From positions 1 through 42,896 of the forward strand of contig WION01000450.1 of assembly GCA_015039365.1 (NCBI GenBank): a stretch of 42,896 nt of DNA, in the 5' to 3' direction. The notes under the pieces were generated by a model, which worked only from the letters and a program-made list of their open reading frames with translations, did no database searches and was not told the DNA's origin. This document shows, in pieces, positions 36,608-42,896 of the stretch; position 1 is the stretch's first letter; every line of letters begins with the position of its first letter. The position numbers and the translations under genes are program-made. This DNA is from Amanita rubescens (Eukaryota > Basidiomycota > Agaricomycetes > Agaricales > Amanitaceae).

Positions 36608-39600
36608 ATGTCTTCCTTCAAGACCCATCGCGTCCTAGTCGCTTCACTCTTCCTCCCAACAACCGCCGTTCAAGGCGAGTCTCAGCCTTCCACCCCAGAT
36701 CTCTCAAATTCCTATCCTATCTCAATCTCCATTGCCGCTTCTGCTGTCGCCGCGGGCCTACCCGGAACAGAGGTATCAAAGCTCGGTGTTCCGCCAACTT
36801 CGCCTGCTCCCAAGCGATCCTCTTTTGCTACACATTCTCGGAAGCCCAGCAACTCTGGCGGCGCGGCACTCGGTAGCAGCCTAAGCCCTTTGAAGAGTAT
36901 CGTCGATGATCTCAAAGACAAGGTACGCACACTATTCGAGCATATATACGCAACACAGATAACACTTTGTTGTTCTAGACAAGGTTTTCCACCCCCAGTT
37001 CTCGCTCACCCACAGCGGAAATAGCCAATCCCTTTGCCAAAGTTCTTAGGTTCAGCACGGACGTCGTCGTCAACGCGGCAGGCAAGACAATTGAAGAGAT
37101 CCATGATGTTGATGGCGACTCAGTTTCTTCACCCGTTGACTTTGTGCCTCCTTCCGATTCTCCTGGAGCCGGCTCTCGGTCTGCTTCACGCAGGCACATA
37201 ACCACCCATTCTGACCTCGGCTCCGGACCTCGTGTTAAGCGCAAAAAGTCTCGCTCGTCTTCTCGACGCGTCACGGACACGGACACGGCCACCTCTTTGC
37301 GCGCTTCTGTTTCGAACGTTTCTTCTTACGCCAACAGCATCAACGGCGGGAATGAGAACGCCTGGCACTTTGTAGACAACTCCCACTGCAATGGAGGGCT
37401 CAAGAACGCTATTCAAAGTGTTGACAAGTTGAAGAATTTGCTGTGGGTTGGCACTCTCGGTACCCATACCGACGGCTTTAGCGAAGCTATGCGGAACGAT
37501 ATCGATACCAGAATGAGTGAAGAACGCTCCAGTGTCCCTGTTTGGATCCCAGACGACGAATTTAACAGCTTTTACGACGAGTTTTGTCATCAGGTTTGTC
37601 ACTCTATTTGTTCCGCCATATTTCGACTCATGTTTTGGTAGGTGTTGTGGCCGTGCTTGCACTATGCAGTTCCCGATGCTCCAAAGACAAAACTGTTTTA
37701 CGAGTCTGCGACCTGGAAGCAATATGTCGCTGTTAACCGTCGATTTGCAGATGTCATCATGGAGCACGTCCGAGACGGAGACATCAGTATGTTGCCTTCA
37801 TTCTTGACAGCTAGTTTTTCGGCTGAACGTGGATGTAGTTTGGGTCAACGATTACCACCTTATGCTTCTTCCTGCGCTCATCCGCAATCACCCCAAATAT
37901 TCCTCCTCACATGCTATCGGGTTCTTCATGCACGTCGCATTCCCCTCTTCCGAGATTTTCCGGTGTCTTAGTGTCCGTGAGGCGCTATTAAACGGAATAC
38001 TGGGAGCAGATCTCGTTGGCTTCCAAACCGCCAACTATGCACGGCACTTCCGTCAGACCGTTAGCCGTATTCTTGCTTATGAAGCGTTGCCCAAAGGAAT
38101 TCAAATCATTACTGATACCGAAACTGATCAAACCGAAGCGAACAACTTTAGGAATGGAAAGACTAGAGATGAAGCTGGAATGGGAACAGCTAGCATGGGT
38201 CGGTTTGTTGACGTCGGCGTTTTCCCTATGGGAATCGATGTAACGGCCTTGAAGGAAAAGAAGTAAGATTCTGCTGCCCGGTTTTCATTAGAGAGATGCT
38301 AACTTGTTCGTTTCATAGGAAGAACCCCGAAGTACGTGAATGGGTTCAGGTTTTGAAGCAACGGTATGCAGGCAAGAAGATTATCGTTGGAAGAGACAAG
38401 TTGGACGAAGTTCAGGTACTATATTCAGGTTATGAGTTATATAGATCTGCTGAACCAGCGGGTAGGGTGTACGGCACAAGATTCTGGCGTTTGAACGGTT
38501 CCTGGACCAAAATCCAGAATTTCAGGAGAAGGTGTGCTTCTTCTTCCTTCGTTAATCGATACTTTGACTCACTTTCTTGACAGGTTGTACTTATACAGGT
38601 TGCACTTCAAACGACTGAAATTAACGAATTTCATGGCGGAGTGGCGGATGTCGTGTCAAGGATTAATTCGAGATACTCGACGCTGACATATCAACCTGTG
38701 ATTTTCTTGCACACTCAGGTAATATTCATGACCCGTTCACATGGATTTTCGAACTCAGTCGTGTACAGGATTTAACTTTCAGCCAATATCTTGCGCTTTT
38801 GATTGTTGCGGATGCTTTCATGGTGACAAGTCTGCGAGAAGGAATGGCGTTGCGTACGCATGAATACGTCATTTGTCAGGAAGGCAACTACCATCCGTTG
38901 ATCTTGTCCGAGGTAGGCCTTCATACAGTGCTCTTCGTACGCAGACGCTCAGTGTAGCCTTTAGTTCACCGGCAGTTATAGTTACAGCGGATTCAGATCT
39001 TGCATCGCGGTTAATCCATGGGACAAAAGAGACACCGCAAATGCTATACATCAGGTATTCCAGAACTTTCTTCGCTCGCTTCCGCTGATGCATCTTCAAG
39101 GCCTTCACCATGGATCGCGAGCAAATGAAGACCCGCTGGGAGGTGATTATTTTCCCCCAAGTAACTTACAAGTTTGCTCAGAACAACCTGGTTTTAGGAA
39201 CTTCATAGCCATGTCGTTGCCCAAACGGCACAGGCGTTTGTTACATCTTTCTTGACGCGCTGCGTCCGGGCTCATACGGAACACATGCTGCACGACCTTT
39301 CAGAAGTGCCCACCTTTGATGCGCCGCTCGTAATTCCTAGATGGAAACACTCGAGTCGAAGAATAATTCTTGGTTCGTAAGATGGCTGACCTCTTAGTTT
39401 ATTGACTGACAGTTATGTAGTTGACTTTGAGGCAACATTATGGAAGAGAGATCTCACGAAGGAAGGTTTGGCGACCGTGATGGCGGGCGAAGTTGAAATA
39501 CCGGAAGAGCCGCTCAACGTCCTGAAATCTCTCGCGGAGAATAAGAATAACGAAGTATGGCTTTTGAGTGGGCTTCAAGTCAAGGGCGTCCTGGACCGTG

Positions 39601-40423
39601 TGGCAGAGAAAATACCTAAGCTTGGTATTGTGTGAGTAACACGCCCGTTTTTTGTTTGGTTCGGAAGTGGTCGCTGAACTTGCGGCTGGCAGCGCTGAAA
39701 ATGGATGCTTCATTCGTCCTCGTCCGAACGCACGCAAGAACACTGGTGAATGGTTGAACATGGTGTCTAACCTTGACATGTCCTGGAAAAATGCTTGCTT
39801 GGAAATGTTGCACTATGTCTGTGCCCTTTTTCTTGATATATGATATTGATCGGTTGACAAGTTTTATTCAGTTCACCGAGCGAACCCCTGGATCGTTCGT
39901 CGAGGAACGTGAGGCTTCGGTCGTATGGCGCTACTGGACTGGAGAGACGAAGGACGGTTCGGTCAGACCTTGGGCAAGGCGACAAGCCGCCGAAGCTCAA
40001 AACCACATTTTTGACAGGTAACGGGATTCACGACTTAACCAGTGCCCACTTACATAGTTTTCTAGTCTTGGCGAGCGCTTTGGGCTCCGTATCATTCCCG
40101 GGAAGAACAGCTTCCTCGTCCTTCCTAACAACATCTCGAGATCCACAGCCGTGGGTGCCATCCTTCATCCCGGTGGGCCTGCGCGCTCTCCGTTGTCGGG
40201 AACTCGAGGCCCTTGGCTTTCGTCTGATTTCGACGAGGTCACCAATGTAGGCGAAGACCTGGATCTACTCGTCGCCATCAGCTCGGACGAGAAGTTACTC
40301 AGACGCCTGAACGAGTTTGATAGGTCTGAAACGTGCTCCACTAGTGGCAGAAGAACAGACGCTAAATGGAAGTTGGATCCTAGCGAGGCCAAGAATGTGC
40401 TTGAACTGTTCATCCGCGTGTGA
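36608..40423 (+). CDS. Trehalose-6-phosphate synthase complex regulatory subunit (TPS3/TSL1 type, GT20)
   Basis: A multi-exon gene; first exons 36608-36922, 36979-37593, 37642-37786, 37839-38262 and 38319-38415. The N terminus has THRVLVASLFLPTTAVQG and a long Ser/Pro-rich extension. The GT20 synthase domain follows (LLWVGTLGTHTDGFSEAM, VPVWIPDDEFNSFYDEF, WVNDYHLMLLPALI, GFFMHVAFPSSEIFRCL, ADLVGFQTANYARHF, GVFPMGIDV, VGRDKLDEV, SLREGMALRTHEYV). The C terminus is a HAD trehalose-phosphatase-like domain (VDFEATLWKRD, NEVWLLSGLQVKGVL, GSFVEEREASVVWRYWTG). The HAD box is DFEAT rather than DxDGT, so the second catalytic aspartate is missing. That, and the long N-terminal extension, fit a regulatory subunit of the cytosolic complex that makes trehalose 6-phosphate from UDP-glucose and glucose 6-phosphate. 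The stop at 40421-40423 follows KNVLELFIRV. Confidence 0.85.
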
Positions 40424-40603
40424 ATTAATGTATGAAATAGAGTCTGTTGTTTGAATAGAGGAAGTTGTGTAGCAATAAGATAACATGGAATTAGAGTTGT
40501 TTAGATATCTGATTGTGATGGTTGAAATCGAATCATCGATCGATTTCGCCGAAGGTTACCTTATTTTATGGTCATGTTGATTATAGATGTAAATATATTT
40601 CAA
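40424..40603. other. 3' flank of the trehalose gene
   Basis: A short A+T-rich spacer before the tRNA gene; nothing else is seen. Confidence 0.5.
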
Positions 40604-40689
40604 TCGGATATGGTGTAACGGCTAACATTACCGCCTCTCATTGAGTGAGATGATCGCGGTAGCTCGGGGTTCGATTCCCCGTATCCGAA
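40604..40689 (+). tRNA. tRNA-Glu (CTC anticodon) with intron
   Basis: Acceptor stem TCGGATA/TATCCGA, anticodon stem TACCGC/GCGGTA around CTCTCA, and T arm GGGGTTCGATTCCCC. The anticodon stem carries a compensatory A-T pair where the other two genes have G-C, which argues for functional constraint. The intron is again 3' of the anticodon. A poly-T run directly downstream is a likely polymerase III terminator. Confidence 0.92.
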
Positions 40690-40700
40690 AACTTTTTTTT
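40690..40700 (+). terminator. RNA polymerase III oligo-T terminator
   Basis: A run of nine T follows the tRNA-Glu gene within a few bases, as expected for polymerase III termination. Confidence 0.6.
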
Positions 40701-41313
40701 TTGTAATTGTTGCGGCCCAACCTGGCCCAACCCACTAGACAAGCTACCTAGCTTGCAAGGTATCTGAAATATGAATTGCTTGGGTGACTCATTTTGGTTC
40801 CGAAAGGGCTTCAAAGTTGTGCTGATCTCTCGGATTGGGCGAGTTTTCAAACTCCGCCAGATATTTTCGCCGCACCTGGAAAGGTCGATCCCAGTGACTT
40901 CCATATTTTATATCAGGAATACACCAACCCATATCCCATATGTTGAAAAACCACCGCGTCACGGATTACAGCAAGTTGCTAATAGTTAGCGCAACATGAA
41001 GATGGCACCAGGCGTGAGTACTGAGTAATCTAAACAGACTAATAGTTGGCGCAACGTGAGGATGGCATCAAATTAGTACTCGTTCAAGTATCAACGCCTC
41101 ACAGGCCTCATCCGTCTTATTTCTCATCCCATCGTGTCAGAAACATCCAACCGCTTTACCTTCCAGAATCCAGAGCAAGGCCACAGCAGCGGTCGTACGG
41201 TACTAGTGATGAACGAAATACAAGCGAGTTTAATCTTCTATATAATGGTTCCAGTAGGATGTAAAATTGACTTTCGCGATCATCGATCATCGATCATCTA
41301 GGACGCGGATCTC
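40701..41313. other. Intergenic region before the membrane-protein gene
   Basis: No gene is seen. It holds a short direct repeat: AATAGTTAGCGCAACATGAAGA at about 40980 and AATAGTTGGCGCAACGTGAGGA at about 41041, each followed by GGCA. Confidence 0.5.
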
Positions 41314-42360
41314 ATGTCGGAAAAGAGCCTTCTGACGACTGCTGTGAGTAATGCTGTTTTCATCGGCAACTTTCTGCACACCTCATTTCCAAACAGCTGG
41401 TCAATGCAAAAGTTGAACGAAAGTTGGTATTACAGAAGATGCAATCACGACTCCACAATGTTTGTAGCACTGGGACCCTGGATTCAAAGGAATCCTCGTT
41501 TCCGGATAACGCTGCCATTTACACTAAAATTAATCGTGCGATTTGCGACATGGAAAAAGATGTACGATTCTGATTCTTCATCGCATCTAAGCCTTCTAAG
41601 TAAATTTCAATCAGTTGGACAATGTGAATCTCGAGTTGGTGAAGCGGGGTCATTACGACGGTGACGCTGTGGCATGGTCTAAGGCATGTCTTCTCGTCTG
41701 CATCGATCAAACAACTGATAGCAACATTTTGCAGGCAATGAAAGTTTGGATATCGGAGGACGTGTGCACGTGGGTGGCAACACTCTGTGGTGTTGGTGCG
41801 GCGTTTACGTACACAACCATTTTCAGGTTTTTCGTCTTTATCCGATTCCTGCTTTCGGGCCTCAATTTCTTTTTACGTCTAGCGCGACCCGTGGTTCTAT
41901 TGGCTTCATGTGTTGGGCGTTCGTTCTTTACCTCACAGGGCTCGTCCTTCCCATGGGCATTCGGGCTTTGCTTAGCGTGGCGGAGACACTCATATCTCAT
42001 TTCACCGGCGCTGGTACCCAACTGCCGCCAAGTCGGAGACAATTGAAGTTGGCTGAATCCTGCCTCTCATTCATCATGCTCATCGGATATTTTTCCGCGG
42101 CTTCGGCCGTATTTATTACCCTAATACCCTTGTACGGGCTCCAATATTCCCCAATCACCTCTGGGGCCTCTGCAACCACACTCTTATTCACGAACTCACC
42201 GCGAAACGCATTTTGGCTTGCCATGTCAATTACTTCCTTCATCTATCTAATCTATTCCGTGTTGTATACAGTGTGGTATGCCCGGGTGACTTATCGTATG
42301 TATCGGGTAGTTTTCAAACTTATTGTAGAGATGTATCTTAGTGCCTGTGATGCTATATGA
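41314..42360 (+). CDS. Multi-pass membrane protein of unknown function
   Basis: Five exons (41314-41343, 41397-41561, 41615-41683, 41735-41826, 41883-42360) sum to 278 codons including the stop. The product starts MSEKSLLTTA, has a charged helical region (LVNAKVERKLVLQKMQSRLH, NRAICDMEKD), then about four membrane segments (TWVATLCGVGAAFTYTTIF, FMCWAFVLYLTGLVLPMGI, SFIMLIGYFSAASAVFITLI, MSITSFIYLIYSVLYTVWY). The intron after 41683 has a GC donor (AAG|GCATGT) with a normal TTTTGCAG acceptor; the other introns are GT-AG. I do not recognise the family. An alternative frame read through the last intron ends at 42046, but it lacks the clear membrane pattern. Confidence 0.72.
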
Positions 42361-42896
42361 GGCATTATACATTATGCATTATAGTTGTGGCCCCATGCAA
42401 AGCAGTGGCACTGTGGAAAAAAATGACGCAGAGGTCCAAAATCGGGCTGCAGTAATTCTCTCTTCAATGGAACCATCAGTATCAAGTCACGTACATTTGT
42501 TGTCTTATTCAAAGCTTGGTTTCGTGAAGCGCCGTCTTCCGAGTCGCTGCGACCGGGCGGACAGTGGGAATCCGTTTGAGCACTACTTGGCGCTCGACAT
42601 CTGCAAAGATGTCACTGGGTCATTACGAAGGGCCCATTCAACAGATATCACTGGATTCGAAGGGATCTCAGTGGTAGTGAGGGCAGACCGTAAAATGGTG
42701 AGAGAGGGAGGGTCCCTACCGAAGGAGAGCGGAGGCGGAGTTTTGAGCCGATTGTACCCTGTCTAGTGCAGGACTTCGTAAGTGCGGCAGTCCGAGATGG
42801 GCGAGAGCACGGGACAGCTGCAGTGGCTGCAGTTTCAGCTCCATAGGACTTAAAGAGGGGTAGTTTTCCCGCAAGGAAACACGGGGGTTGCTGGAG
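42361..42896. other. Right end of the window; no supported gene
   Basis: A plus-strand frame runs to 42766 (with SGTVEKNDAEVQNRAAVILS near 42390), but it has no recognisable start, domain or paralogue here. It could be part of a gene that continues outside the window. Confidence 0.4.

Noticed and set aside
37186..37767. Minus-strand 193-residue frame inside the trehalose gene
   Set aside because: It is a shadow of the well-supported plus-strand exons.
41507..42046. Alternative reading of the membrane-protein gene ending at 42046
   Set aside because: It ignores the clear intron at 41827-41882 and loses the membrane segments downstream.

Overview
The window is nuclear DNA from a filamentous basidiomycete, most likely an Agaricomycete. 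Nearly every gene is cut by short introns of about 45-65 nt with GTRNGT donors and YAG acceptors. The recognisable proteins are typical of mushroom-forming fungi: a Mug135-type C-terminal domain, a TFIIIC TPR subunit, a GT20 trehalose-synthesis protein, a phenol-hydroxylase-type FAD monooxygenase and an HSR1-like G-domain protein. The tRNA-Glu genes carry introns just 3' of the anticodon.

Layout. 0.6-1.4 kb: Mug135-like gene (+), probably frameshifted. 1.55-4.66 kb: tandem pair of secreted-protein genes (-). 4.9 kb: tRNA-Glu (-). 5.4-10.2 kb: tandem pair of nine-exon EamA/DMT transporters (+), with a tRNA-Glu relic between them. 11.1-15.0 kb: TFIIIC TPR subunit (+), followed by a rearranged fragment of its own 3' end. 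15.6-19.3 kb: two copies of an unknown 200-residue protein (-) flanking a decayed gene. 20-35.9 kb: a large tandem duplication whose unit holds a small membrane-protein gene (+) and a FAD monooxygenase (-). The first unit has a truncated membrane-protein gene. The second unit carries about 6.5 kb that the first lacks, including an A+T-rich G-domain gene. 36.0 kb: tRNA-Glu (+). 36.6-40.4 kb: TPS3/TSL1-type trehalose synthase regulatory subunit (+). 40.6 kb: tRNA-Glu (+). 41.3-42.4 kb: membrane protein (+).

The most unusual feature is the G-domain gene at 26646-31769 (-). Seven ordinary exons encode the GTPase domain and three ordinary exons encode the C terminus. Between them, 3.3 kb holds about 55 micro-exons of 3-15 nt, 50 of them a single codon, each set between introns of mostly 47-66 nt. 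All clear micro-exons are multiples of three, all are phase 0, none is a stop codon, and together they join the outer exons in frame. The micro-introns share terminal sequence, which suggests multiplication from a common, introner-like source. One AG|GT site has no exon between its two introns, a candidate recursive-splice point.

Most genes here come in near-neighbour pairs, so local segmental duplication followed by decay of one copy is the dominant process. I see no operon-like functional coupling. Trehalose synthesis, RNA polymerase III transcription, transport and aromatic hydroxylation appear to be unrelated neighbours.
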